From NCBI GenBank assembly GCA_036505215.1, contig DASXTW010000122.1, forward strand, positions 8,501 through 72,500: 64,000 bases of DNA, in the 5' to 3' direction. Made by a program: the position numbers and the translations under genes. How positions within the stretch are numbered: the stretch's first letter is position 1; each line of letters opens with the position of its first letter. This document shows positions 51,155 through 59,012 of this stretch, piece after piece. Under the pieces are notes generated by a model. The model was given only the letters and a program-made list of their open reading frames with translations, made no database searches and was not told the DNA's origin. The stretch is from DASXTW01 sp036505215 (GTDB taxonomy: Bacteria > Actinomycetota > UBA4738).

Positions 51155-52504
51155 CTACCGCAGCGACTCGACAGAGGCGACGGGAAGCGGCTCGAGTCGG
51201 AGGCGGAACCGGGCTCCTCCGCCTTCGGCTCGTTCGGCCGTAACGGTGCCGCCGTGGTGTTCGGCGACCTGCCGGACGATGGCCAGCCCCAGTCCAGACC
51301 CCGGAAGGCCTCGGGCCGCGGCTGCGCGGTAGAAGCGGTCGAACACGAACGGCAGATCCGCCTCGTCGATCCCGGGCCCGTGGTCCCTGACAGTCACCTC
51401 TCCTTCGCGGACGCCCACCTCAACGTCCCCGTTCGGTGGGCTCCACTTGGCCGCGTTGTCCAGGAGGTTTCCCACGGCGCGCTCCAGCCTCCCGGGTACG
51501 CCCCGGACCACCGACGGCTCGAGCCGGGCGACGAACCGGACGCCCGGAGCGAACTTCTGGGCTCGGTCCAGCGCCCGCTGGACCACCTCATCCAGCCGGA
51601 CCTCCTCGACCTGGCGCGTGGGCTCGTGGCCCCTGGCCAGCTCCATCAGGTCCCGGATCAGCACCGAGAGCTCCTCGAGCTGGGCGACCACGTCCCTCAG
51701 GAGCTGCCCTCGCTCGCCCTCTCCCATGTCCCTGGATCTGGCTAGAACCTCGATGTTGGTTCGGATGCTGGTGAGCGGTGTTCGCAGCTCGTGCGAGGCG
51801 TCGGCCACCAGCTGCCTCTGGGTGGCCAGCGATCGGTCGAGGGCCGCGAGCATCCGGTTGAACCGGTCGGCCAGGCGGGACAGTTCGTCGGATCCCTTCA
51901 TCTCGATCCGCTCGGTCAGGTCGGCGGTGGAGGTGACATGCTCGGCGGTCTCGGTCAGGCGCCGGACGGGCGACACGGCCGCCCGGGCCACCACCGCCCC
52001 GAGCCCCGTGGCCAGGGCCACCCCACCGAGCGCAACTACGAGCAGGATCAGCCGCAGCCGCTGGAGAGCCCTGTCCACTTCGTCCAGTGGCCGGGCAAGC
52101 TGGACAGCCAGCCCCGGCCGAAGCCTTGCGGTGAGGATCCGAACGTGGGTTCCCGAGACCACCGCATCCTGGAAATAGTCCTCGCCGTCACCAGATGCCA
52201 CCGCCTGCGCGTGATCGCCGTGTGGGAGCGTCAGCGTCGACCCCTGCTCGCGGAACACGCGCCCGTCGTCGCTCACGATCTGGGCGTAACCGCCCGCGCC
52301 TCCCAGAGGCAGGTCGGGGAAGTCGATCCTAACGCCGCCGGGGATCACCGAATAGGCCACCGCATTGAGCCGGGCCTTGAGAGCATCGTCGACCTGGCCG
52401 CGCAACTGACCTCGGACGACCAGATAGATGACGCCGGACGCGAGGACCACGGCGACCGCAACGGCTGCAGTCGACACCAATGTGAGCCTGGCTCGAAACG
52501 TCAT
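51155..52504 (-). CDS. Two-component sensor histidine kinase
   Basis: A 449-residue membrane kinase. Membrane helices at about 8-30 and 151-173 flank a 120-residue extracytoplasmic domain. A HAMP linker (about 174-225) is followed by QLVADASHELRTPLTSIRTN with His238, then an N box (NLLDNAAKWSPPNG), G1 (DHGPGIDEADLP) and G2 (GSGLGLAIVRQV). It resembles actinobacterial MprB/TcrS kinases. Its start overlaps the regulator stop by four bases (ATGA), so the two are translationally coupled. Confidence 0.95.
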   Translation of the reverse strand: MTFRARLTLVSTAAVAVAVVLASGVIYLVVRGQLRGQVDDALKARLNAVAYSVIPGGVRIDFPDLPLGGAGGYAQIVSDDGRVFREQGSTLTLPHGDHAQAVASGDGEDYFQDAVVSGTHVRILTARLRPGLAVQLARPLDEVDRALQRLRLILLVVALGGVALATGLGAVVARAAVSPVRRLTETAEHVTSTADLTERIEMKGSDELSRLADRFNRMLAALDRSLATQRQLVADASHELRTPLTSIRTNIEVLARSRDMGEGERGQLLRDVVAQLEELSVLIRDLMELARGHEPTRQVEEVRLDEVVQRALDRAQKFAPGVRFVARLEPSVVRGVPGRLERAVGNLLDNAAKWSPPNGDVEVGVREGEVTVRDHGPGIDEADLPFVFDRFYRAAAARGLPGSGLGLAIVRQVAEHHGGTVTAERAEGGGARFRLRLEPLPVASVESLR

Positions 52505-53244
52505 GGCTCTCTCAGCACGTATCCGACACCGCGGATGGTGTGGATCAGTCGCGGCTCTCCGCCCGCTTCCGTCTTTCGACGGAGATACCCGATGTACACC
52601 TCCAGCGAGTTGGACGTCGGACCGAAGTCATACCCCCATACGCGGTCGAAGATGAACTCGCGGGACAGGACACGGCTGGGGTGGAGCATCAGCTGCTCCA
52701 GGAGAAGGAACTCGGTCCTGGTGAGCTCGATGTGACGATCGCCCCGGCGGGCTTCGTGTCGGGCGGAGTCCAACACCAGATCGGCGAACTTGAGCTGCCC
52801 GTCGTCGCGCTCCTCGAACGCGGTCCGCCGAAGTAACGCGCGCACCCGCGCCAGGAGCTCCTCCAGGGCGAAGGGCTTCACCAGGTAGTCGTCGGCCCCT
52901 GCGTCCAGCCCCTCCACCCGGTCCTCCACGGCGTCGCGCGCCGTGAGCATGAGGATCGGCGTGCGATTTCCTATCCGCCGGAGTAGCCGGCAGACCTCCA
53001 GCCCGTCGATCCCCGGCATCAGGATGTCCAGGACGATGAGGTCCGGGGAGATCTGGCCCAGTCGGTCGAGGGCCTCGTTCCCATCCGAGGCCAGGTCGAC
53101 CTGATACCCCTCCACCGACAGGGCGCGCTTCAGCGCGTCCCGCACTGCGGGCTCGTCGTCCACTACGAGGATGTGCGAGTCGTCCAGCTCAAACGCTAGT
53201 TTCTCGCTTCGAGCTGAAAAGAAGCTGAACCTATCCTCCGGCAA
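52501..53244 (-). CDS. OmpR-family response regulator
   Basis: A 247-residue regulator. The receiver domain has DD at 29-30, the phosphoacceptor Asp73 (IVLDILMPG) and VKPF. The DNA-binding winged helix at the C-terminus shows IELTRTEFLLLEQLMLHPSRVLSREFIFDRVWG and VYIGYLRRKTE. The start is uncertain: TTG 53244 would overlap the end of the ubiquitin-like gene by 14 bp, and there is no ATG or GTG between it and the receiver. It resembles MprA. Its kinase follows directly. Confidence 0.93.
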   Translation of the reverse strand: MPEDRFSFFSARSEKLAFELDDSHILVVDDEPAVRDALKRALSVEGYQVDLASDGNEALDRLGQISPDLIVLDILMPGIDGLEVCRLLRRIGNRTPILMLTARDAVEDRVEGLDAGADDYLVKPFALEELLARVRALLRRTAFEERDDGQLKFADLVLDSARHEARRGDRHIELTRTEFLLLEQLMLHPSRVLSREFIFDRVWGYDFGPTSNSLEVYIGYLRRKTEAGGEPRLIHTIRGVGYVLREP

Positions 53245-53506
53245 CAGCCGGAAGGATGGAGACGGTGTCGCCTTCCTTCACTGCGGTCTCGAGGGAACCG
53301 AGGTACCGCACGTCCTCGTCGTTCACGTAGAGGTTGACGAAGCGGTGAATGCCGCCGTCGTCGGTCACGATCCTCTGCTTGAACCCGGGATAACGCCTGT
53401 CCAGGTCGTCCAGGAGATCACGCAGGGTCGAGCCGCTCCCCTCCACCACCGGCTCTCCGCCAACCTGTGGCCGCATGATCGTCGGGACCTTGACCCTCAC
53501 AGGCAT
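53231..53506 (-). CDS. Ubiquitin-like sulfur-carrier protein (MoaD/CysO type)
   Basis: A 91-residue beta-grasp protein from ATG 53506, ending in AVAGG: the C-terminal Gly-Gly that is activated as a thiocarboxylate. STLRDLLDDLDRRYPGFKQRIVTDDGGIHRFVNLYVNDEDVRYLGSLETAVKEGDTVSILPAVAGG follows the CysO pattern, including the charged loop. MoeB and Mec genes lie directly upstream on the strand, which is the actinobacterial sulfur-delivery set for cysteine synthesis through CysM. The stop codon is within the putative start of the response regulator. Confidence 0.92.
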   Translation of the reverse strand: MPVRVKVPTIMRPQVGGEPVVEGSGSTLRDLLDDLDRRYPGFKQRIVTDDGGIHRFVNLYVNDEDVRYLGSLETAVKEGDTVSILPAVAGG

Positions 53507-53511
53507 AGGGA

Positions 53512-54381
53512 TCAGGCCTCCACGGTTGTTTTCACGCCGTGCTCGGCCTCGGGCGGGGTCTCGTCCGGGGCCAGCCCGCAGAACAGGTCGTAGTCGATGA
53601 GCTCGGTGATCGTCGGGTTCTTCCCGCACACCGGGCAGTCCGGATCCCACCGCAACTTCACCGTGGTGAACTCCATGTCCATGGCATCGAAGAGCAGCAG
53701 CCGGCCCACCAGGGGCTCGCCGACGCGGGTGATCAACTTGATGGCCTCGACCGCCTGGATGGATCCCACGATGCCCGGGAGCACGCCGAACACTCCGCCC
53801 TCGGCGCACGAGGGAACGCTTCCCGGCGGGGGCGGCTCCGGGAACAGGCACCGGTAGCATGGGCTCTCCTTGCCGGGGAGGAACACGCTGGCCTGCCCGT
53901 CGAACTGGTAGATGGACCCGTAAACCAGGGGCTTGCCGAGCATCTGGGTCGCGTCGTTCACCAGGTATCGGACGGGGAAGTTGTCCGAACCGTCCACCAC
54001 GATGTCGTACTCCCCCAGGATCTCGAACGCGTTGTCCGAGTTCAGCACGACGTTGTGCCTGACCACGTCGACGTCGGGGTTGATGCCGTTGATCCGCTCC
54101 GCCGCCGAGTCCACCTTCGGCCGGCCCACGTCGTCGGTGTCGTGCAGGAGCTGGCGCTGGAGGTTGGTGAGGTCGACCCGGTCGAAGTCGGCGATGCCCA
54201 GGGTGCCCACGCCGGCCGCGGCCAGGTACATCGCCGCAGGCGACCCCAGGCCACCCGCCCCGACGCAGAGAACCTTCGCATCGAGCAGCTTGCGCTGGCC
54301 GGTCGCTCCGATCTTCGGGAGGATGATGTGCCGCGAGTACCGAAGGACCTGCTCCTCGGTGAATGCGGGGAAGCCGCTCAT
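53512..54381 (-). CDS. moeB: Adenylyltransferase of the ThiF/MoeB family
   Basis: A 289-residue enzyme. The ATP-binding GAGGLGSPAAMYLAAAGVGTLGIADFDRVDLTNLQRQLLH is followed by the arginine-finger region and two CxxC pairs (CYRCLF and CPVCGK) that bind zinc. It activates the C-terminal Gly of the CysO/MoaD-like protein by adenylation. It is shorter than MoeZ, which has a rhodanese domain of about 100 residues; that domain is missing here, so sulfur must come from another donor. It overlaps the Mec gene by four bases. Confidence 0.94.
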   Translation of the reverse strand: MSGFPAFTEEQVLRYSRHIILPKIGATGQRKLLDAKVLCVGAGGLGSPAAMYLAAAGVGTLGIADFDRVDLTNLQRQLLHDTDDVGRPKVDSAAERINGINPDVDVVRHNVVLNSDNAFEILGEYDIVVDGSDNFPVRYLVNDATQMLGKPLVYGSIYQFDGQASVFLPGKESPCYRCLFPEPPPPGSVPSCAEGGVFGVLPGIVGSIQAVEAIKLITRVGEPLVGRLLLFDAMDMEFTTVKLRWDPDCPVCGKNPTITELIDYDLFCGLAPDETPPEAEHGVKTTVEA

Positions 54382-54773
54382 ACGATCCTCAACTCCTGTT
54401 CCTCGATCACGCCATCAAGAATGGTGAACGCCCGGACCACCGGGTCCGGGTCCGCCAGCGACACCAGGATGTAGTGCGCGTCCGGGTAGAACGCCTGGCT
54501 GCGGTCGGTCTCGGAGGGGTAGGCCTGGGTGTGGGTGTGGGAGTGATAGATCGCCGCGATCTCCCATCCCTTCTCTTCGATCTCGTTGAACACCCGAAGC
54601 TGCTCCGTGGAGTCCAGCCGGTAGGTCATGGGGCTCTTGTCGGCGTTTTGCATGCGGAACACGTGCTCGGCCCGGCCCTCGGGACCGGCCAGCAGGCCGC
54701 ACGCCTCGTTCGGCACCTCCTCGCGGGCGTGGGCGATCATGGCCTCGCGGATGTCCGCCGGGATCTCGATCAC
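54378..54773 (-). CDS. mec: M67 (JAMM) metallopeptidase, Mec-like
   Basis: GTG 54773 starts a 131-residue protein (earlier open sequence is not coding). The JAMM zinc motif is complete: Glu23 (PNEACGLL), HSHTHTQAYPSETD with His77, His79, Ser87 and Asp90. In M. tuberculosis Mec removes cysteine from the CysO-cysteine adduct. Here it is followed by moeB and the carrier gene in overlapping order. No promoter was resolved in the 176-bp gap to selD; that gap has an AT-richer patch around 54840-54870. Confidence 0.92.
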   Translation of the reverse strand: MIEIPADIREAMIAHAREEVPNEACGLLAGPEGRAEHVFRMQNADKSPMTYRLDSTEQLRVFNEIEEKGWEIAAIYHSHTHTQAYPSETDRSQAFYPDAHYILVSLADPDPVVRAFTILDGVIEEQELRIV

Positions 54774-54949
54774 CCTCCGTTTCGCTCCATCCTCTGGTTG
54801 TCGTTCGCCTGCGTCCGTTCCTGGACCGGGCACAGAGTACGGAATTTTCCTACTTCCTCGATTGAATTTACCAGCGCCGAACGGGTGAGGGTTTTTCCCC
54901 ACGTTGGGCGGCGGGCTGCAAGGAGGTCTTGATCAGGGCCGTGAGGACC

Positions 54950-56020
54950 TTATCTACCTTTCACACGCCCGCGAACCGTCACCCGGCCGGGATCTCCCTG
55001 CTGGACAACGCCGACCTCGTTGGCCGCTATTCCCCGTTTGTGCAGCGCGGTTCGAAGCGAGGCGGCGCGGTCCTCGGGGATCGAGATCAGTAGACCGCCC
55101 GAAGTTTGGGCATCGGCCAAGATCAGCTGCTCGGGGTCCGTGAGCTCCCCCCAGTCCACGTGGGAATCGACGAACTCATGGTTGGACCTGGTTCCGGACG
55201 GCACCACCCCTCGCCGGGCCAGCTCCAGCGTCCCGGGCAGGAGACCGGGCCCTCCCGCATCGACCGTTGCGGCCGCGCCGGAGGCCGACAGCGCTATGTG
55301 CAAATGGCCGAGGAGGCCGAACCCCGTGACGTCGGTTGCGGCTGAGGCCCCTGACTCGAGCATGGCCTCGCTGGCGGCAGCGTTGAGTGTCGTCATGGTG
55401 TCCACGGCCAGCGAGAGCTGCTCGGACGTGGCCTCGCCTCGCTTTACCGCCGTGGTGATGATCCCCAGGCCGAGCGGCTTGGTCAGGAACAGTCGGTCGC
55501 CGGGACGCATCGTCGAGTTCCGGATCACCCTGTCTGGATCGACGAAGCCGGTCACCGCCATGCCGTACTTGGGCTCGGGATCGTGGATGGAGTGGCCGCC
55601 CACGATGAGCACCCCAGCCTCCCGCGCCACGGCGATCCCGCCCTCCAGCACCCGGGCCAGGAGGTCCAGGGAGAGCTCCTTCACCGGCCAGGCCACCAGG
55701 TTGAGCGCCGTCACAGGGACCCCTCCCATGGCGTAGACGTCTGAGAAGGCGTTGGCTGCCGCGATCCGTCCCCAGTCGAACGGGTCGTCCACGATCGGCG
55801 TAAAGAAATCCACCGTCTGCACGAGGGCCCGCCCGTCCGGCAGGACATAGACGGCCGCGTCGTCTCCCGTCGACGGCGAGACGAGGACCTCGGGTGGGTA
55901 TTCAGTTGGCGTCAGGCGGCCCAGGACCTGGGCCAGGTCGCTCGGAGCGAGCTTGCAAGCTCAACCGGCCCCGTGGCTGAACCTGGTGAGCCGCACCTCC
56001 TCTCGGATGGTTTCGGCCAT
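54950..56020 (-). CDS. selD: Selenophosphate synthetase containing selenocysteine
   Basis: From ATG 56020 the frame reads VRLTRFSHGAG, then TGA at 55961-55963 (codon 20), then ACKLAPSDLAQVLGRLTP and an intact SelD to the stop at 54950. The consensus is SHGAG(C/U)GCK, so the UGA is exactly at the catalytic Cys/Sec, with the essential Lys at 23. Conserved SPSTGDDAAVY, DFFTPIVDDPFDWGRIAAANAFSDVYAMGG and TDVTGFGLLGH follow. It makes selenophosphate from selenide and ATP. Total 356 residues. A shorter reading from 55822 would lack the catalytic segment. No selA, selB or selC gene is in the window. Confidence 0.95.
55925..55939 (-). promoter_or_regulatory. selD: Candidate SECIS hairpin of selD
   Basis: GACCTG-GCC-CAGGTC forms a 6-bp stem with a 3-base loop whose first base is G. 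The loop starts 27 bases after the UGA at 55961-55963. Bacterial SECIS elements are read by SelB and usually have a short apical loop starting with G at 16-37 bases after the UGA. A second possible stem (GCTCG-CTC-CGAGC) lies closer but lacks the G. Confidence 0.6.
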
Positions 56021-56070
56021 GCGCCGAGCATACGCCCCGCCTCTGCCCCCGGGCTGCCTCGGCTGGCTGG

Positions 56071-56289
56071 TCAGTTTGGATGGAGATCTTTCGCCATGAT
56101 GGCGACCGCTTGCCCGACGTAGAGATCTCTCTTGATCGTCAACCACCCCAGCCGCTCATAGAAATGCTCCACATAGGGCGTGTAGAGATAGAGCCGGGGA
56201 ATCCCCATCTGCGCTGCTTGCTTCTCTGAGTGATGAACCAGAACTGTCGCAATGCCTTGGCCACGATAGGCAGGGGAGGACGTAGACAC
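56071..56289 (-). pseudogene. GNAT acetyltransferase, C-terminal fragment
   Basis: Seventy-two residues: SPAYRGQGIATVLVHHSEKQAAQMGIPRLYLYTPYVEHFYERLGWLTIKRDLYVGQAVAIMAKDL. The acetyl-CoA site (YRGQGIATVLV) and the LYTP..EHFYERLGW C-terminal strand are complete, but GNAT enzymes need about 60-80 more residues before these, and upstream sequence has none. Probably a truncated remnant with a fortuitous GTG/ATG start. The region 56290-56586 after it holds no gene I can support; it contains short imperfect repeats (AACTAGTCC, AACCTAGTCC). Confidence 0.6.
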
Positions 56290-56586
56290 CAGCGAGCCAT
56301 CGGGGTCAGGTCATGATTAGATCGGCGTCGGCTCCGGTGTTGTTCTCAGCTGTGCCTGACGGCTCAAGGAGACGACCTCGGGACTTGAAGGCTGGCCGCT
56401 GCCATCGTATCCGACCCAGAGGATAGGTGGGGGTTGGGGGTACCGGGTTGGGAACTAGTCCGTTTGGATCACCCGAACCTAGTCCCAGCACCGTATGGAC
56501 CTTCGACGCTCAGAGTGGCAACACTTACCGAGTCAGGTCGCCAGCTTCGAGACCGGCCGCAGCGGCCGGAGATGGGGAGGTCTCCG

Positions 56587-57486
56587 ATGAGCCTGGCTCG
56601 ATCATTGGGCGCGTCCGCAGTCCGACGTAACGTAAGTCGCCGCTCTTTGCACGAACAGCGCTGGCACGGGCCGATCTCCCGGCGTGCGTTCATGCGTACG
56701 GCGGCCGGCGCCACAGGAGTGGCCCTCGGCTCCAGCCTGTGGAGGCCGGGGCTGGCATGGGCCGCGAAGGGCTCCACCGAGCCCAGCCCTATCCCCGGAG
56801 GGACCGAGCTACCGTTCGGCTTCTTCCACTTCTTCTTCCCTGGGCACAAGATGGAGCCATCGACCATCACTGACTTCAATGGGTTCGTCGGTGTGGCTGA
56901 ATTGGAGGGGACGGGTGTGGGGACCGACCCGGACACCGGCGACACGATCCCGCTCGTGTTCGGGGTCGACAACCGGTTCATGGAGGGCGAGTACGTTGCC
57001 GTCGACGGATCCCACCACCAGGGACTCTTCGGCTTCATATGAATGGACGTCTACAAGGGTCCTCCGGAGGAGGACTTCTCGAACCAGATCCACGATTTCG
57101 ACCCCGGCATCGCCCCCAGCGGGTTGTTCTGGACCACTGCGTTGCCGAGCGGCAGCGTTACGGGCAGCGCGGGCACCGGGAACGCCCGGATGCACGTCAC
57201 CGATCTCGCCGTGCGCGACTACCACGACATCCCCAATGCACTCCAGCAAGGGCCATTCGTCGACGCGACGGTCTCCTTTGACATGCGGTGGACAGGCGGA
57301 GGCGGGCACGTGAAGGTGCGCGATCACACCAACGATTTCGGGGGCCGGTACGTCGAGGGCACGGCGACGATAGAGTGGTCGGGGGTGAATGCGAAGGGGG
57401 AGTTCTTCCAGTCCGACCCGGCAAACACATCGGTCAGCCATTTCGCCGAGGTGGGCAAGGAGCGGAACGGAATCTTCTTCCAGTAG
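56587..57486 (+). CDS. Tat-exported protein interrupted by one in-frame UGA (candidate selenoprotein)
   Basis: ATG 56587 follows GATGGGGAGG. The N-terminus has a twin-arginine signal (ISRRAFMRTAAGATGVALG, then a hydrophobic stretch to LAWA). The sequence continues to HHQGLFGFI, then TGA at 57040-57042 (codon 152), then, in the same frame, ATG and MDVYKGPPEEDFSNQIHDFDPG to TAG 57484. Both halves look like one soluble, Cys-free exported protein of 299 residues. Three readings are possible: a second selenoprotein, a Trp codon changed to UGA, or two genes with abutting stop and start. No family is recognised with certainty. Confidence 0.55.
57059..57075 (+). promoter_or_regulatory. SECIS-like hairpin after the in-frame UGA
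   Basis: GTCCTCC-GGA-GGAGGAC is a perfect 7-bp stem with a GGA loop. The loop begins 24 bases after the UGA at 57040-57042 and starts with G, as bacterial SECIS hairpins do. GC-rich sequence can form such stems by chance, and this one also contains CCGGAGGAGG, which could look like a ribosome site. Confidence 0.35.
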
Positions 57487-57514
57487 AGACCCACCACGCG
57501 AAGCGTAGGGAAAT

Positions 57515-57529
57515 TCCCCCATTGGGGGA
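57515..57529. promoter_or_regulatory. Palindrome between two Tat-protein genes
   Basis: TCCCCC-ATT-GGGGGA, a 6-bp inverted repeat with 3-base centre, lies 28 bp after the stop at 57486 and 63 bp before the next start. It may be an operator for the downstream gene or a hairpin at the end of the upstream message. Nothing else is visible in this gap. Confidence 0.4.
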
Positions 57530-57591
57530 GATGTTCTCTGATGGGCGTCGGGTGACGTTGGGATCCGCCCTACGCGGTTGGACGATGCGTG

Positions 57592-58065
57592 ATGGATGAG
57601 CACACCTCTCAAGACGAGCGATCCCGTCCAACTCGACGCGAGATCCTCAAGAAGGCCGGACTCATGGCGGGGACCACCATCTGGGTCGCACCCGCGATCC
57701 AGTCGATCGGCGTGCGCCGAGCGTGGGCCGTAAGCCCCCCGCCGGGCTGCTTCGCCGTCAAGATCGAGCAAGACAAGACCTGTGACGACATCGACGGGAA
57801 ATCGTTCTGCGGCATCCCTCCAGCGGAGCAGACTGGCGGGTGTTCCCACCTGGCCAGCGTCACTATCGACGATGACTGGACGGTCACCCTGACGGCGGGG
57901 TGCACCTTCGTGAGCGGTTTCTCGAAGTGCGACGGGCCAGATGTATCCTGCAACCCCGCGGACCTCAGCGGCTCGAGTGCGACCTTCCATCCGTGCCCGA
58001 ACCCCAAGCCCCCACCCGAGGAGTTCGCAATCGGGCACATCGAGTTCAGCTTCTGCTGCACGTAG
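57592..58065 (+). CDS. Cysteine-rich exported protein with Tat signal
   Basis: ATG 57592 (GTG 57589 is just before it). The 157-residue product starts with a Tat-type signal, RPTRREILKKAGLMAGTTIWVAPAIQSI, ending near RRAWAVS. The mature part, about 110 residues, has ten Cys (PPPGCF, KTCDD, SFCG, GGCSH, AGCTF, SKCDG, VSCNP, HPCPN and a final CC) and probably forms several disulfides. This layout is seen in actinobacterial exported proteins of unknown role. It follows the UGA-containing gene on the same strand and converges with the CPBP protease gene. Confidence 0.75.
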   Translation: MDEHTSQDERSRPTRREILKKAGLMAGTTIWVAPAIQSIGVRRAWAVSPPPGCFAVKIEQDKTCDDIDGKSFCGIPPAEQTGGCSHLASVTIDDDWTVTLTAGCTFVSGFSKCDGPDVSCNPADLSGSSATFHPCPNPKPPPEEFAIGHIEFSFCCT

Positions 58066-58079
58066 TTTCTCGGATCCTC

Positions 58080-58883
58080 TCAGGAGAGGCACACGCCGAA
58101 GAAGCAGTGCCCTCGCAAGAGGATGTAGGCGATGCCGGCCATCGTGTCCACCAGGAAATGGGCGGTCACCAGAGGCCACGTCCGCCGCCACCGGACAAAG
58201 ATGTAGCCGAGGGCCAGGCCGAGCAGCAGGTTTCCAGCGAATCCGCCCCATCCCTGGTACAGGTGGTAGGCCCCCCTGAGCACGGCGCTCCCGAGAAGCG
58301 CTGCCGGCGCCGTCCACCCGATCTGCTCCAGTCGCCGGATCAGGTACGCGACCACCACCACTTCCTCCAGGAGCGCGTTCTGGAGAGCCCCCAGCACGAG
58401 GACCGGCACGGTCCACCAGTGCCCCAGAGGGGGCACGGGCACCACGAATCGGTTGATGTTCAAGGCGATGGCCGCGACGTACAGGCCGAGCCCGACCCCG
58501 GCGACGCCAAGCCCGAGGAGCAAACCCCAGCCGACATCCTGGACCACGGTGGCCGCCCCCAGTCCAAATGATTCGAGGCGCTCGCGGCTCCTCCGGATCA
58601 GGTGCAGCACCAATGCAACCGGGGCCAGGCTGAAGACGATGGAGGCGAGCTGGGTGGCCAGCTGCACGTTCTGGAACACCCGCACCGTGACGGTTCGCCG
58701 GACCGGAGCCGAGAGCAGGTCGATCACGGCGAAGACCGCGCTGGCCAGAAGGGACAGGGAGAGGACGACCAAGACCTCTTCGGTGAGAACCTTGCGGGCG
58801 GCGGGAGCCTCGAATCGCCCCGCCGGCAGGGAATTCGCGGGTTCGCCGGGCGTCGCGGTCACCGCTGGCGGGCGCCTGGACAC
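58080..58883 (-). CDS. CPBP-family intramembrane protease-like protein
   Basis: A 267-residue membrane protein with seven or eight predicted helices. The glutamate motif is ALLEEVVVVAYL (about residue 172; normally EExxxR, here the Arg is replaced), the second motif LRGAYHLYQG has the conserved His, and HFLVDT is the third. A variant in motif one may mean reduced activity. CPBP proteins process prenylated or secreted peptides and can protect against self-toxins. The first 100-bp repeat copy lies just upstream of this gene. Confidence 0.85.
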   Translation of the reverse strand: MSRRPPAVTATPGEPANSLPAGRFEAPAARKVLTEEVLVVLSLSLLASAVFAVIDLLSAPVRRTVTVRVFQNVQLATQLASIVFSLAPVALVLHLIRRSRERLESFGLGAATVVQDVGWGLLLGLGVAGVGLGLYVAAIALNINRFVVPVPPLGHWWTVPVLVLGALQNALLEEVVVVAYLIRRLEQIGWTAPAALLGSAVLRGAYHLYQGWGGFAGNLLLGLALGYIFVRWRRTWPLVTAHFLVDTMAGIAYILLRGHCFFGVCLS

Positions 58884-58896
58884 GCCATCACTCTAC

Positions 58897-58993
58897 GGGG
58901 GTCCGGGAGGGTAGCAGCAACGAGCGGAGCGAAGCAGCTGCGGACCCCCTGGCTCGTCGAAGATCCGCCGTCAGGCGGAGCTTCGAGGAGGAG
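58897..58993 (+). repeat. 100-bp repeat, copy 1
   Basis: Starts GGGGGTCC and ends GAGGAGGAG. It is about 88 percent identical by eye to copy 2 at 59899-59994, and both contain GTAGCAGCAACGAGCGGAGC. Within it GGGGGTCC pairs with GGACCCCC, and a second hairpin has CCGCC/GGCGG. Its end would provide a ribosome site for an ATG at 58994, but the short frame there is not a gene. It sits between two leftward genes. Confidence 0.85.
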
Positions 58994-59012
58994 ATGAACC
59001 CTGAACGGATTC

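Noticed and set aside
54950..55822. selD starting at ATG 55822
   Set aside because: This would lack the catalytic Sec/Lys segment. The same frame is intact from 56020 apart from the UGA at the Sec site.
56290..56440. tRNA-Sec near selD
   Set aside because: CTTCAAG occurs on the minus strand, but its flanks do not form an anticodon stem, and no T-arm or acceptor stem fits.
57040..57045. Two separate genes with abutting TGA and ATG
   Set aside because: Not excluded, but the second half lacks an export signal and a ribosome site of its own, and is in the same frame as the first, so a single interrupted gene is more likely.
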